A program made the translations under genes and the position numbers. DNA of 64,000 bases from contig NC_088201.1 in the NCBI RefSeq assembly GCF_037126465.1, positions 72,376,879 through 72,440,878 of the forward strand, read 5' to 3'. The notes beneath the pieces were generated by a model. That model ran no database searches. It saw only the letters and a program-made list of their open reading frames with translations, and had not been told where the DNA came from. This document shows, one piece after another, positions 10,525 to 22,072 of the stretch. Positions within the stretch are counted from its first letter, which is position 1. Each line of letters opens with the position of its first letter. The stretch comes from Ornithodoros turicata. Lineage: Eukaryota > Arthropoda > Arachnida > Ixodida > Argasidae.

Positions 10525-10735
10525 TCGGCATAACACCCCTACTGAAGGGTGTTGTCTTGCCTGGGGGAGTAGACATACACCAAAAAGGAAGTCAGTTGGG
10601 GTACCGCTGGATTACACCAAAAGAGGAGCTCAGAGGACACCCTTTCTGATGGGTGTAGTTCTGCCAGAGGGTGTGCATTTACACCAAAAAGGGAGTCAGG
10701 GTATCGCCAAATTACACCCAAAAAGGAGTTATATT
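10525..10735 (+). repeat. Minisatellite, two ~105-bp units
   Basis: Two imperfect tandem units, each running ACACC(C/T)...GGGTGT...TACACCAAAAAGG(A/G)AGTCAG...ATTACACC. Each unit contains an inverted pair GGGTGT/ACACC(C), and TACACCAAAAAGGAGT-type blocks recur every 40-50 bases. Confidence 0.6.
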
Positions 10736-12239
10736 TTTAGAGTGTACTGTTACGTAAAAGCAAAGCAGTTTAATAATATGACAAAACCCTGTACCACGGG
10801 TCGAGTCGGTGTCCAACTGATGGATGAACGACTTTAGTACCCGACACCACTTCCGGCGGGATTGTCGGGATAACGGTGAAACACTAAAATAAAATAAAAA
10901 AAGATGCGAATCGTCGCGCGCAGGTGATTATGTGTCACCCAGGAGAAATAGTATAGGACTATACCCACTTGCACATCCATCCTGCCTTACAGTAGCACAG
11001 GAGTCATTTTTAACACCCTGTTTTCTTCCTATAAAGTGTTAAGTACGCCAGTAAGATGCACCATGCGAAGTAATTCACACCACAGAGTCATAATTATCGC
11101 AGAAATTGAATTGAAGTACGCCGCAAAAAGCGACCGTACGCAACGGCGGTGGAGAGCAGTACCAGCCTGTTATCTGCCTGGGATCTTGCGCTGACGCTAC
11201 AGGAATCACGCTCGCTGATTGGTCCAGAGAAATATTGTCGGCTACTCCGCTCTCGTCTTCTACTCGGCTGTTTGGGGTTCTGAAAAAGTGTTGCTAATGC
11301 CTCGGTCATGATTCGGCCGCTCCTTCTGTCCCCAGTTCTCCGGGATAACTGGCAAAACTGGTTTTACGGCAGCAAAGTAACAAGGCGCTGACACCCACTG
11401 ACCGGCGAACCAGAACGAGTTCTCCCTGTAACGTCACCGGTGAGGTTACATCATACCTCCTCCTCCTCGTTATACCCGGAGTGGCGAGGTAAGGGTGAAC
11501 GCGCGGAGCCATGTTTATATGAGTTTTTTTCTGGGAAACAAATTGCACACATCAAAACATTTCGCGCTATTCCGTAAAATGACACGCACACTTTCATCAG
11601 ACGTCTTAACCTGAATTTTTTTTTGATGGCCCTCTGTACTTCTTTAAATTGTGATACAGCGCGTCATCCTCACGAAACATTCTAGTCGAAGAAAACGAAA
11701 AAAAGAGAGAAAAAGTTGTCTCCGGGCAAACGTTTCGCCGCGTATTATATGAGCACACGCATCGTGCTCGTTGCGATTGCAGTGCGTCTCTTCTTGTCGT
11801 CCTCTACGGAATATCTCGCGGTTGCGGCCTATGATACTTCTCACCGTTAGTAGTGCACGACAAGACATGACGTTCAGCATTTGTACCTTCGCTGCAGCTA
11901 AAATCAATTACGTTTTTGGCGTCTTCTACTGGCTATCTCAATTTTCTATTTTCACTTTGAAACACATTCCTGAAAATCACCAGAAAAGAAGAGAGAGAGA
12001 TTCTGCAATATTTTGCATAGCCTTATGAAACGGAAGATTCCTTCTGATCTCGTAGGAGCTTTAATGCTAATTGAAGGGTGTTCTCGGCCACGGCTAGCGC
12101 GTTTTACATGAGTCGGCAGCGAATATCTTTGTCTTGTTGTTCGGTTTCGGATTGGAAATTATATTTTTCGGTGAAGGGCTACTTCAAACCTAAAGTCACT
12201 CATATACCGCCAAGTATTCATTGTCAGGAAAGCCTAAAT
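10736..12239. other. Intergenic, no gene seen
   Basis: No conserved coding block. CTGATTGGTCC near 11,215 and AGAGAGAGA near 11,990 are the only motifs I note; neither is enough to call a promoter. Confidence 0.35.
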
Positions 12240-12340
12240 TTCTTATCCCGGGATTTGGCCTCGCGAAATCTTGGGATTTCGGGACATGAAATTATGCCGA
12301 AATCCCGGGATTTTGGGATCCCGGGGTCCGAAGCCTAGTG
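12240..12340. repeat. Palindrome cluster built on ATCCCGGGAT
   Basis: Four tandem variants of (A)ATCCCGGGATTT or its half sites within 100 bases (12,245-12,325), each self-complementary. Looks like a decayed short tandem array with potential to form cruciforms. Confidence 0.5.
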
Positions 12341-12644
12341 TGACTTGCTACAGGGGTACATTACATTGTTGTAGCACTTTGCAATTTATGAATGGTCATG
12401 GCGTTGGCCTAGACGAGAGGGAAGTGAACGCGTTTGCAGGCGACACCCGTCTTTCTTTTTTTTTTTTGACATCATGGTGGTGACCGTTCTCAGATTGATG
12501 GGAACCCTGTCCGGACTGAGACAAGGGTTGAGGGCACGTAGCGAGGAGGCCTTGATTTTTGCTGAGCGACCCGTTACTTCACCAACAAACCGGAGCCATA
12601 GAGGGACCATGCAGCCTACTTTGTCGCTTTCGATGTATTTGGGA

Positions 12645-13090
12645 GTCCGCATCGAACTGCTAACGATGGCGTCGTGCACATCGACATTTGTCGTGATCAC
12701 GTCGCTTACATTGTAACCCCGTGGTGTCGGACGATACTAACGACGTAACGAAACACACTATATGTGCAGTCACTAGGGGGTTTCAGCAGGTCGCAAACGC
12801 TCTACGAAAACGATGCAATAAAAGGAGCTTGCCAAACAAAGATCCATAACATGATGCCGGCCACTTCAAAGAAATCAGTGCTTATCGTGTTTTAGGAACC
12901 GCTATCATGAACACCTTCCAATCTGCTACATCCTCGCCCGCCGAAACGTTTCTTATCAGCCGAGGCGCGCAATAAAGAAACAAACGAAGGGTAGATAGCG
13001 CATCGCGAGAGCGAAAGTGCCCCTCTCCACTGACGCTACACTTCCGAGGCCCAAAAGCGCGTTAAAGAAATTCTATGGCATTTAAAAAAG
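12645..13090 (+). repeat. Dispersed repeat R1, copy 1
   Basis: About 445 bases match 59,205-59,655 in the same orientation at roughly 80%: GTGCACATCGACATTTG/GTGCACATTGACATC, GATCCATAACATGATGCCGG, ATCATGAA, TTATCAGCCGAGGC and AATAAAGAAACAAACGA occur in the same order. No open frame is shared, so it is non-coding or the tail of a larger element. Ends at GGCATTTAAAAA in both copies. Confidence 0.7.
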
Positions 13091-13094
13091 TTGT

Positions 13095-13180
13095 CATGGT
13101 GTAATGGTAGTAGCCGGGCACAAACGGACTTTTGGTCAACTGCCGCCCCTCCGCGATCAGGCTAGAGTTCATCCTCTTTT
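13095..13180 (+). repeat. Degenerate tRNA-derived SINE head
   Basis: CATGGTGTAATGGTAGTAG resembles an A box and CTAGAGTTCATCC a decayed B box at tRNA spacing, followed by a T-run (nine or more) and TAAATAAA. Directly follows repeat R1. Confidence 0.45.
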
Positions 13181-14175
13181 TTTTTAAATAAAATCTATAA
13201 GCCAACCGTCGACGACTCATGTATCGTGGAAAACAGCACGTTTAATCTCCATGGTCATACCACCTTCTCACAATAGAGAATACTGGTTCCCGGTATTATA
13301 GAACAGTAATTAACAGGACTACCATTAACGATAAGGAAGTTTTAATCGCTCCGGTCTTGGTGTCGTTGAGTACATGGCTGATTGTTTTTATTGCACTTGA
13401 AACACTCAAAAATTTCTGTAATGGATTACAATTGTTTCATTCTATACATGCTTGCGATCTACTAGTCATCAGAAAGACAGGCGCAGAGAGCAGGGTCATG
13501 AACTGGTATCTTCGTGGGTCCACAAAGGAGGTCGTAGACGAACTCGCAACAGACGTCCACGGGAGCCTCCAGGTTATTCACCATCAAGAAACACCCAGTG
13601 CCTGTGCGGGAAACGCATACTGTTGTTAGAAAGTTGTCAGTATTACTTTGCTAGTCTCATTGTTCTGGTGAGTGAAAGGGAATAAATTATTTCTTCTGGT
13701 GGCACTTTCGACAGGATTCGTCGAATAATTCTCGAATATGATGCTCATAATGCCCACAAGGTTTGCTGGTTTATCGCAGAATGCTGAACGATGAAAACCG
13801 TACAAAAAGGTTAGTGGGATGCAAACTATACATATATTTTTCAATCATCACTCGAGGCACGTTATTGTAGGGGTGAAGTTCCATTCTCGCTATATCAAGC
13901 GCAGCCACGCAAGATATTTTCGCTGAAGGCTATCACTGCCATGACGTAGCAGCCTGGGGCGCGTTGTTGGCATTCTCCGGTGATCGCAGATCCTCGCCGT
14001 TGCCAGAGCAACGGAGCGTCCACGTGACCCTCGTCGTCACGTGCAGTTAAAGCGGCGTTGCTGGCCTCTTTCACACCGTCACTGCGCTCCTCGGTAACCG
14101 TCACCGGGGTGAGGGTGACAGACGACGGAAATCTTCGCGTCGTTCGTCGCCAGTGAGCGTCGCCAACCCAGAAAA
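13181..14175. other. 5' flank of the Harbinger transposase gene
   Basis: No gene recognised. The last 300 bases are GC-rich and include CCGTTGCCAGAGCAACGG (13,996-14,013, a 7-bp-arm palindrome) and a CACGTGACC...GTCACGTG pair at 14,020-14,043. If the two genes downstream form a Harbinger transposon, its left TIR should lie here, but I could not match any stretch to the region right of 17,960. Confidence 0.4.
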
Positions 14176-16048
14176 ATGGCGGAGCTCTACGCTTTCCTCG
14201 CTGATGTTGGCATATGTGAAGAAGAAGTCATCCGCGTATTTCGTCCTCACGTTGACGCACTGGCGGCCCTCTCAGACGATCAGTTTGTTGCACACTTTCG
14301 GCTCTCCAAAGATGCAGTACGAGAGGTGTGCAGCGCCGTTTCGGAGGACTTGAAGCGACGTACGTATAACCTCCTTTTTTTTCATTCGAACCGAGGTTGT
14401 TGTCATCGCCTTCTAAACAAATTTTGTGCATTATAAATGTAACAGAGAAGGAGATACATGAGCACAAGTGGAACAAGGAGTGTAATGTGGCATACGCACA
14501 AACTTTGATAGTCGCGCGACTTAAAAGCGAGATTAGTCATTGCTTTATGCCAAGACACTGTTCCTCTTACAGCGCAGCAGTGGCGCTCCACTACTCTCTC
14601 TGTGGAACAGAGAGTACTAATGGCACTGAGGTTCTATGCGACGGGTGCCTTCCTCGATAACATTGCGCATGAAGAATACTTCAGCACAACAAAGCGACCC
14701 GTGTCGGAAGCAATTCATGATGTAAGCTGGGCCATCATAAAGAACCTGGCACCAAGATACCTACGTTTTCCTACAACACCAGACGAGAAGCTTGCTGTGA
14801 AGCGTGGGTTCTACGACATAAAAGGCCTGCCTGGTTACCTTGGTATGTGACGTAAATGCATGCACCCATGTTGTACTTCTGTTCTTAATGGGAAGTTTCT
14901 TGCAGGTGCTGTTGATGGCACAGTCATCGCGATCATTGCGCCAAGTACTAGGGACCCACGCTTTGTCGATGGCAATTATTACAGCCATAAGGGGTACCAT
15001 GCATTGAACGTGCTAGGGGTAGGCAGAAGTGAATTGAATTAGATTATGTACTTCTAAGGTTATGCAATAACTCCAGAGTAAGCAACGGTATGAACAGAGT
15101 TTCATATTGGCAGGTGTGTGACGCCAACCGTCGAATACTGCACATAAATGCACGGTACCCAGGAAGCTGTCACGACGCTGCCATCTGGAGCATGTGCAGG
15201 CTTCGTCAGAGAGCTTCAGCCCTTTTCGCAGAAGGAGAATGGCTGTTGGGTGAGTTAAGGATGTCGTCACACAAAAATGAATAGTACGCAAAGCTGGGAT
15301 ACCTATTTGTGTAAGTAGCATAGAAAGTGATGCAAACACCTCATCCCATCATCATTCACATTGTTGCTGTTGATGCAAACAGTGAAAGGGCTGAGAAACA
15401 TTTTGAAGAAGATAGACAAAAATGTACAATATTTTTGGCATTTGTGATGATTTGTGATTGGCAAGTGTGATGCTTTTAATAGTTCAACTGTATTAGTTGC
15501 AATAACTGTTACAAAACATTTTTTTGTCCCACTTTTACATTTATGCAGTGACAAGTACAATCACAAAGAAGGAACTTGGTTAAATAATGAATATGAAACG
15601 GATAACATTTCGTCTTCCTGCTCTCTTCACAGGTGACCTCGGATACCCTCTCGAGCCCTGGCTCCTGACCACGTTTCGGAGTCCTGCAACAGAAAAGGAG
15701 GAAGCTTTTAATAAGGCTCACAGCAGCACTAGAGTTCGAATTGAGCAGTTATTTGGTGTGCTCAAGATGAGATTTCGATGTCTGCAACGTTACCGCACCT
15801 TGCATTTTGCACCGGACCGCGCTTGCAACATTATTACGGCATGTGCTGTTCTTCATAATATGTGCCTTGCTTACAATTTGCCCGAACCAACAGAGGAGAG
15901 TGAAGCAGTAGCTGCAGAAAACAACAGCGACCTTGAGGAAACTGATGACGAGGATTGGGAAACAGGGAATGACCCTACCAGCGAGAGTGAGACTCTCACA
16001 TCACAGGGAATGCGCTTTCGGCAGAGAATTGTACACAGATACTTTTAG
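14176..16048 (+). CDS. PIF/Harbinger transposase (HARBI1-like), five exons
   Basis: DDE-superfamily nuclease of PIF/Harbinger elements, expected to act in the nucleus with a Myb-like partner. Exons: 14,176-14,359; 14,573-14,842; 14,906-15,018; 15,114-15,249; 15,633-16,048. All introns are GT-AG with good donors (GTACGT, GTATGT, GTAGGC, GTGAGT) and phases that match (1,1,0,1), giving 372 codons and no internal stop; family members are about 350. Motifs: LSVEQRVLMALRFYATG (N-terminal helical region), AVDGTVIAI with Asp155, VCDANRRI with Asp192, PGSCHDAA, LGDLGYPLEPWL, and STRVRIEQLFGVLK with Glu272. The C-terminus is acidic. The next gene (17,728-16,722) faces it. Either part of an intact autonomous transposon or a tamed copy; the partner gene favours the former. 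Confidence 0.88.
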
Positions 16049-16721
16049 AAAAACGTGAAAAGAACATGGAGTCTTTATCAACATAACTAAAAGCTTGTTT
16101 TGGTCTGGTATAAGTTATTTTCAGTTCAGTATGCTTATTGCTGCGTAATTTTTTGTGCTACTTGTATATTGAATTTTGATTTGTAGAACTGGAGAGTCAC
16201 GAATCCAGCCATACTCGAAAAACAAACCTATAAACAGTGTGCTTACACAAAATGGCTTCGATGTGCTCTAACTTTGTTAATATACATACACAGGAGCTGT
16301 TGAAATGTCACACAACTTAGGAGAGGTGGGTTGGCTTCCACTGAATTCAGGATGGACCCCTTTTAGCGTGCGTTTTTCTATAGCCATATGTACATTTGGG
16401 GCGAAGCATAAAGATGTGTTTGCAGGCTTTGAACTGCTTGTCTGTAACATCTAAATTTTTTCCGTTTCCCGATTACTACTCTACCTTGGTACATCAACAT
16501 GAAGATGTATTAGTATCGCACCTTATCTTACAATGACTACCAAAGTGGGAACTTGCGTGCTTACGTGTCCCTTTATCGTTCTCTGTTTAGTATATGTGTG
16601 ACGAGCTCTGTCAGGGGCCCGACCAGTGGTGTGAGGAGCTGCACACAGAAAGTCTGATTTAATTTTTTTGTGTGTGTGACACTGGCGGCACAATGGCCCT
16701 GATTATGAGGAAGGTAACTAA
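16049..16721. other. Spacer between convergent Harbinger genes
   Basis: 673 bases between the two stop codons. No AATAAA is visible on the plus strand and no TTTATT for the minus gene, so polyadenylation signals must be variants. Nothing else recognised. Confidence 0.5.
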
Positions 16722-17728
16722 CTAAATTAGGAAACTAGAATAGTATAGATGAATTTTCATTTTCACCTCACGCAGCTGCGCCACTTGGGTCACCAACCTC
16801 TCCTGCACTTCAATGATTTGGTTCGCAACACGTGGTGGAACCCTCCTACGCCTTCTGCGGCACGCTCGTGGTCGTTCCACACGAATTTGAGTAGCTGTGG
16901 CACCTTGTGGCGGGTTTGCATCCTCCATGATGGGGGTGACCGAGATGGAGACACCGGGGGGGGAGGTTGCTGGCTGGGGACTAGCCAGATTGGGCACTGG
17001 CGTGCTTCTTTCAGGGACGGTGTCCTGTAAAAGCAATAAAAAAAAGCGGTCTTTGAATTGGGAATATATGATTGGTGTGCATACCACAGGTACACGGCCC
17101 TCTTGATGCGAGATTGTGGCCTCCTCTGCTGGTTGGGGAGGGGCCTGCAAAACCGTACAGTTTGCATGCTATTAAGTACATGATGAAATTATTTTATCTC
17201 TGTTCAGTAATCATGCAATATAAAAGTTCACCGCAGATAGGTTTGACATGGAGCACATGTAATGTGACATAGTACACTTACTTCTGGTGGTAGCAGTTCG
17301 CCGTCTTCGGTAAGGTTTGCGCCACCAGCAATCCCTACCACCGTGTCCCAGCCAACCAAGGCCACTACGCGAGAGTCCAGACCATGGAGACAAGACGCGA
17401 CGTCCACAACGCGCGCCACGTCTTCCTCCCCAGGCTCTGTCCCCTCGCGTAATTCCATGCCACCTCCACCACCAGTCGCCGTGATGTTGCAGATACTCGC
17501 CCGTACATTTCTGCGGACACGGTACCGCCAGTTTCTCCACAGTACCTGCCACCCGCCAGTGTTTTTCACAATGCCTCCTAGGGCATTTAGGGTCGACGCG
17601 ATATCGTCCCACTTTTTCTTTCGGTCCTGCTTGGTTTCCCCTGGCTGGAACGTACGGTTATTACACAGCTCAGGGTATTGTTCCATGAACGCAAGCAACT
17701 GCATCTTCTGAGCCTCCGACATTGCCAT
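16722..17728 (-). CDS. Myb/SANT-like partner protein of Harbinger, three exons
   Basis: Minus-strand exons 17,728-17,282; 17,144-17,085; 17,024-16,722 join in phase 0 with clean sites (GAA|GTAAGT, TTTTGCAG|GCC, GTG|GTATGC, TTTTACAG|GAC) to 269 codons. Residues 1 to about 80 form a Myb/SANT-like trihelix: QLLAFMEQYPEL, KKKWDDIASTLNALGG, WQVLWRNWRYRVRRN, with the regularly spaced tryptophans of that domain. The middle is Gly- and acid-rich; the end has a basic run (RACRRRRRRVPPR), a likely nuclear signal, then a short coiled coil (IIEVQERLVTQVAQL). In Harbinger elements such a protein binds the transposon ends and brings the transposase into the nucleus. Its convergent placement next to the transposase fits that role. 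Confidence 0.82.
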
Positions 17729-17732
17729 ACTT

Positions 17733-17960
17733 CTGAAATGCGAAAGTAGTTGAACATGGTCATATTTTCATCCGTGACGATTAGGGAAGCGATAAAATCG
17801 CCCAGTAAGGTTCATCATACTTATAAAATTGCAAAACTTACCAAATCTTCGTAAATGACTAGCTTTCCAGGCTTGTTTGAACTTTTTATCTAGCTTCCGC
17901 ACAGCGCGCCGACTCACACAAAGAAGCAGGGAGCAGACGACCCTTAGCAACACGTCATTG
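17733..17960 (-). other. Probable 5' leader exon and intron of the Myb-like gene
   Basis: Four bases before the ATG is a splice acceptor (GCATTTCAG|AAGTATG), and a strong donor (GATTTG|GTAAGT) lies at 17,841, giving a 109-bp intron. The upstream exon (17,842 to about 17,960) would be leader sequence. It includes an open frame, so an N-terminal extension cannot be ruled out. Confidence 0.5.
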
Positions 17961-18429
17961 GCCGACTTATCGTATCCGCAACATATTTTGTGTTACTGAC
18001 TTTTAATTAGAGTGTGAAATTTAACGTTTTTTTACAAAACGAAAAGCTATGTGTTATCAAGTTCAGAACATGCTTGATACGCAAGAAGAAATTAGTTTTT
18101 GCACCGGTAAACAAGCGTCGGGTTTCAAGAGTAATGTCGCTGGAGCGTCGCGGAAAGGAGGGCAGGAGAGGAGGTGAATGGCGTTGCGTTGGAATGGTGT
18201 TGTTGGCGGCTGGGAGGGTATTGTCATCCTGCCAGCGTCGCAGTGACGATGACGAGCTGCGAATGCGAGCGACGTCGCGATGACTTGGCCGACAACGCGC
18301 CCCTGGTCGGCACTCCCACGGATCCTCTCGGGTCGCGAAATGACATCGACCTCACTCATTCTCTTACGGACTCTTTGAAGGAGATGAGGGGGTTCTAGAG
18401 CTCGTATGGATGAAAAATCTCTCGTGAGC

Positions 18430-18695
18430 ATTACAGGGTAAAAGTGCCCGTTCCTGCCTGAAGACTGGGAGATCGTTGGTTCGAATCCTGCCAAGGACTG
18501 TGCTGACTCCGGTTTTCCTTGGGTTTTCTCGCAGACTTTCCAGACGAATGTCGGCACAATTCCCCCTGATATCGTCCCAAAACGCGTGCTAATTAATCCC
18601 CTGTCTCCGATTTCTCCCTGTTGTCCTCTCTCCATCTGTCTGCCGCTCATTGCCACAGTTGTTTCGCAGCGCTTACATGGAACTTAGAAAAAGTT
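18430..18695 (+). repeat. tRNA-derived SINE, plus strand
   Basis: B box GTTGGTTCGAATCCTGCC at 18,476, then the common body (GACTGTGCTGACTCCGG, GGGTTTTCTCGCAGACTTTCC, AATGTCGGCACAATTCC, CTCTCTCCATCTGTCTGCC, TTTCGCAGCG) and an A-rich tail near 18,690. Same family as 41,062-41,335 and 53,352-53,640. Confidence 0.8.
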
Positions 18696-19378
18696 TTGTT
18701 GTTTCTAAAAAAAACGAAAATTTTATGGAGGTGTCTTTCACTGCTCCCGTAATGTTGATATATAATACCATATTTGATACATCCCACACTGCTTGTGCTA
18801 CACAAGGGTACTGTGATAGCGACACGACGAGACAACGGAAGATATTTCGTGATTCTTCTGGTCCGCGAATGGCCACTCTGGCAACTACTCTAGAGGTTCC
18901 GCACGTGTGTCGGGATACACTAGGCCGCAGGTTTGTTACTAAAGGAGACAAAAGCGTCTTCCCATCTATCTATCTATCTGGTGAGTCTAGCAGGTTGAAG
19001 CTCCGTCTCAAGGAATACAATTGGACACTGTTATGTTGCACTGTTAATGTACGAATCCTGGCACCGGTGTGCTCTTTCCGTGCACCGGGTTTTTGCTATG
19101 TACTGTCTTATACTCTTCCAGATAAATGTCGGTACACTTTCCTAAGCAGGACGCACGAGACCTTGCATTCTGAAGCAGCCGAAACAAGGAACATCTTTCG
19201 TTTTCATCATGGGCGTTTCTCATCTGTAAACGGGTACGTACGCAGATCATCGCGCCAATGGTTAGGAGTCCGGTGATTGGAGTTGATTCAGCAGCTGCAC
19301 ATATCAGGCAGACAATAAACGGCTTCGTAACAACAACGTTTCGATCACCACCACCAAATGAACTGTCATGTGTCTTAC
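18696..19378. other. No gene seen; candidate location of downstream lipocalin intron
   Basis: Contains ATCTATCTATCT near 18,963. I looked here on the minus strand for a terminal lipocalin exon (Cys-x-Leu-Trp signature) and found none. Confidence 0.35.
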
Positions 19379-19462
19379 CGTTCAGCTGAGGAGCTTTACC
19401 CACAACACAATTCCCGCAACTGACGTACAACGCCGCATAGAACACGTAATTGACGCCAGAGT
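19379..19462 (-). CDS. Lipocalin exon 4
   Basis: 84 bases, acceptor TTATTTTTGCAG|ACTC and donor CTGAACG|GTAAGA, incoming and outgoing phase 1. Encodes SGVNYVFYAALYVSC followed by GNCVV and GKAPQLN. This corresponds to the late beta-strand of tick lipocalins (usually Y-x-D-x-x-C-x-V), where the cysteine takes part in a conserved disulphide; here two cysteines lie three apart. The exon must be followed by one more coding exon. Confidence 0.7.
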
Positions 19463-20374
19463 CTGCAAAAATAAGAAGGAAAGACACAACATCTTACACC
19501 CTTCCGGCGTATAATATATGACTGACAAACTGCAACGCTTTCTAACGTTGAAATTAAAAATGGCGCTGAGACTATTCTGCGCATTGACAGGATAGAAGTC
19601 TATGCGGTCACTAGCTGAAATGAGCGAGGGGCTCTGACGCATCAGTTTTCTTCCCATTCTCTTGTTTGCTTCGAACTCTGCAGGGACGCAACTCTACACA
19701 TATTACAACACAACAGCAATGAGTGCTACCTTTTGCAAATTTCCACCACAGTTCTTCTTTCGAGCCCATTCTACCATGATTGTTTTCCATGGGGGCCCAG
19801 TAAACATAGCCGGATTGATTACAACTTGATATACAAGTCTAGACCCTAAGTTTCAAGTGTTACAAAATTTTCAATATTCCTCTCTTTTATGACCTCTTGT
19901 CCAAATAATCTATCTTATTACAATGAACCACAAAATAACACATGAGGATGAAGGTCTCACCGAAAAAAAAAAATGAGCGACTTCCTTTTCTTTCTTTTCT
20001 TTTTTTTTTCGAACCAACCACTAACAGCAGACGAAGGGGACTGCGGCGGTAGGTGGCGCCAGCTGTTGTGTTACCTCAAGTGCCGTTTATGCCAAAGGGT
20101 TCCTCCTGCCTATACCTGGAGCTCCACCCGTTCTTTCGGCTGTCTGACCAATCACGGGCCAAAATACAGTTCCCCATTATTGCAGGGCATCCAGTACTTA
20201 TACCTCGCCCTTATTTACTGGGTGCCACCATTTTGGAGAAACTGGATTCATTCGATTGAAACGGATATCACTGGCAAATGACCAAAACGTTGGATGTTGC
20301 GTCCACTTTTATCAACGCCATCTGCATGGAGAGAGGCATGTTGGGATACTCAGAATTGCAGAAATGGCTGCTGG
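19463..20374. other. Lipocalin intron 3, part
   Basis: No exon recognised. Includes A-run and TTTTCTTTTC-run at 19,963-20,010. Confidence 0.4.
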
Positions 20375-20650
20375 CAGAAGTGATTGGCCAGGAGAGCGGT
20401 AGAACCACTTCTTCGGGTACCCGGGTTCGAATCCCGGTGCCGACTGTGCTGTCTGGGGTTCTTCCTGGGTTTTCTTCAGACGCTCTCAGACATATGTCGG
20501 CACAGTTCCCTTAGAAGTCGGCCCAGGACGCACATTCCCCCAGGGCGTCAGTCGTGACGTTGCCCACATACGTGAGGCCGACAACGGCAAGCCCTTTCGC
20601 CACCACCACCACCACCATCGTAGCAGACGGCTGCCGGTATGAACTTAATC
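20375..20650 (+). repeat. tRNA-derived SINE, subfamily with (CCA)n tail
   Basis: B box GGGTTCGAATCCCGGTG at 20,422, body TGTGCTGTCTGGGGTTC, CATATGTCGGCACAGTTCCC, AAGTCGGCCCAGGACGCACA, CAGGGCGTCAGTCGTGACG, ending in a CCACCACCACCACCACCAT run near 20,600-20,620. The same subfamily occurs reversed at 32,200-32,450; a tail-only fragment is at 45,508-45,610. Confidence 0.8.
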
Positions 20651-20956
20651 TCGTAACGTAACTAGGTTGAATCAGAAATGCGCGAAGATGTATGTATAAA
20701 TAAAATTCAATGATAGAAAATGTTTTTTCTGTATTTATAAGAAACACGAACATTCTTCGGTAACATTAGGCCTAGTTGAGACCGCGATCCCAACAAATAG
20801 AAAGAAAGACGGCCCTCATACGTAAGATTTTACATTATATCATTGAATTGAATTGAATGTTCGAAGAAGAAGAATGTCAATGTTATTTTATTTTCGTGTA
20901 AATAATGATGGCGGTGCGAACGTTGAAGGTGATTTTGCAGACGCGTACATGAGGAT

Positions 20957-21336
20957 CAGTGGTGTAGCCATGGGGGGGGGGGGGGGGACTCAAGCCCTCC
21001 CTACCTGCCACCGACCGACTCACACAAATTGTGCAAATCCGAGAATATAATATGGGGGGACAAGTGTGACGATCCCCAAAGTTCTTGCAGTTCATGGCGT
21101 CTATCTAAGCAGCACTCTTGATTGGTTTTCAATTGCTCGTGAAGCCCTATACATGTATAGCCGTACTGTGAATGTCCAAATCAACTATTTTCATTCCTTT
21201 TCGTTTTTTTTTTTTTTTTCATCTGCAGTTTGCAGTGTGCAAAGTATCTGTGTGTTGTCGCACACAGGATCAGCGGGGAGGGGGGCGATTTTACGTATCG
21301 AGCCCCCTCTACTTTGGAGGTCAGGCTACGCCACTG
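20957..21336. mobile_element. hAT-type MITE with 8-bp target duplication
   Basis: 380 bases with TIRs CAGTGGTGTAGCC and GGCTACGCCACTG, flanked by a perfect 8-bp repeat ATGAGGAT (20,949-20,956 and 21,337-21,344). The CAGTGGCGTAGCC-type end and 8-bp duplication are diagnostic of hAT. The interior has a run of 15 G beside the left TIR and no coding capacity. It lies in lipocalin intron 3. Confidence 0.85.
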
Positions 21337-21774
21337 ATGAGGATATATACTCACAGTATGACATTTAAGCAGTCTGTGAAAAAAATTTGCCACTAAATCT
21401 CCGCTTCGCCGTTCCAAGCACCAACCTCCAATTTGGCGAAACTTCGGTGTCCTGGCGCGGTCCCCATAGAAAACAGTAACCAATGAAATGCGCCCAAGTT
21501 TGATTGACAGGTCAAGCCTCTTTTTTTAGGCTCCTCCTAATGGCCAGACTCCCTTTAATACACAGCATTGTGTTACCCTTGACAGTCTTTTGACGCCATT
21601 ACCTTGCATCGTTGTGACCACTGCCCCCCTTGCCACGTGGTCGACAACGATGCGTCGTTTCGTTAACGTGCTGCAGCTGCCGAATCTCTCGCCGTAAAGA
21701 AGTCCCTGTTGCAGAAATTAACCAGAACCATTGAACCTTTTAACATTTTAACCTTTGAACATCGTAATAATCCG
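21337..21774. other. Lipocalin intron 3, part; no gene
   Basis: Unremarkable sequence with short AACCTTTT-type repeats near 21,730-21,760. Confidence 0.35.
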
Positions 21775-22035
21775 GGCCTAACGTTGCCAGACACCTGTGA
21801 TCATGTGCGACGCCACGATGGTCGGGTCTGTGGATTAATTTTGACCACCTGAGGGTTCTTTAACGTGCGCCGAAATCTCACCACACGGCACACCACATTT
21901 AACGTCCCTCGCGGAAGACGGCGTGTCTGAGCAACTTGTACCCTTCCACCAACTTACAACATTCCTCGGCCGTGTTTGAACCTGCGATCTTGGGATCAGC
22001 AGGCGGACACGCTACCGACTGAGCCACCGAGGCCC
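21775..22035 (-). repeat. tRNA-derived SINE, second family, minus strand
   Basis: Minus strand: GCCTCGGTGGCTCAGTCGG (A box), GCAGGTTCAAACACGG (B box) with TGATCCCAAGATC between, then a body whose landmark is the complement of TTTTGACCACCTGAGGGTTC...TTTAACGTGCGCCGAAATC. This core is different from the GTCGGCAC family. Confidence 0.75.
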
Positions 22036-22072
22036 GCCCTTTGAGCATTGTACCACCACCAGAGACTACAGT

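Noticed and set aside
11306..11548. Minus frame with GELVLVRRS...LLLCC, considered as the missing terminal lipocalin exon
   Set aside because: The acceptor before it enters in phase 0, whereas exon 4 leaves in phase 1, and the Leu-Trp signature is absent.
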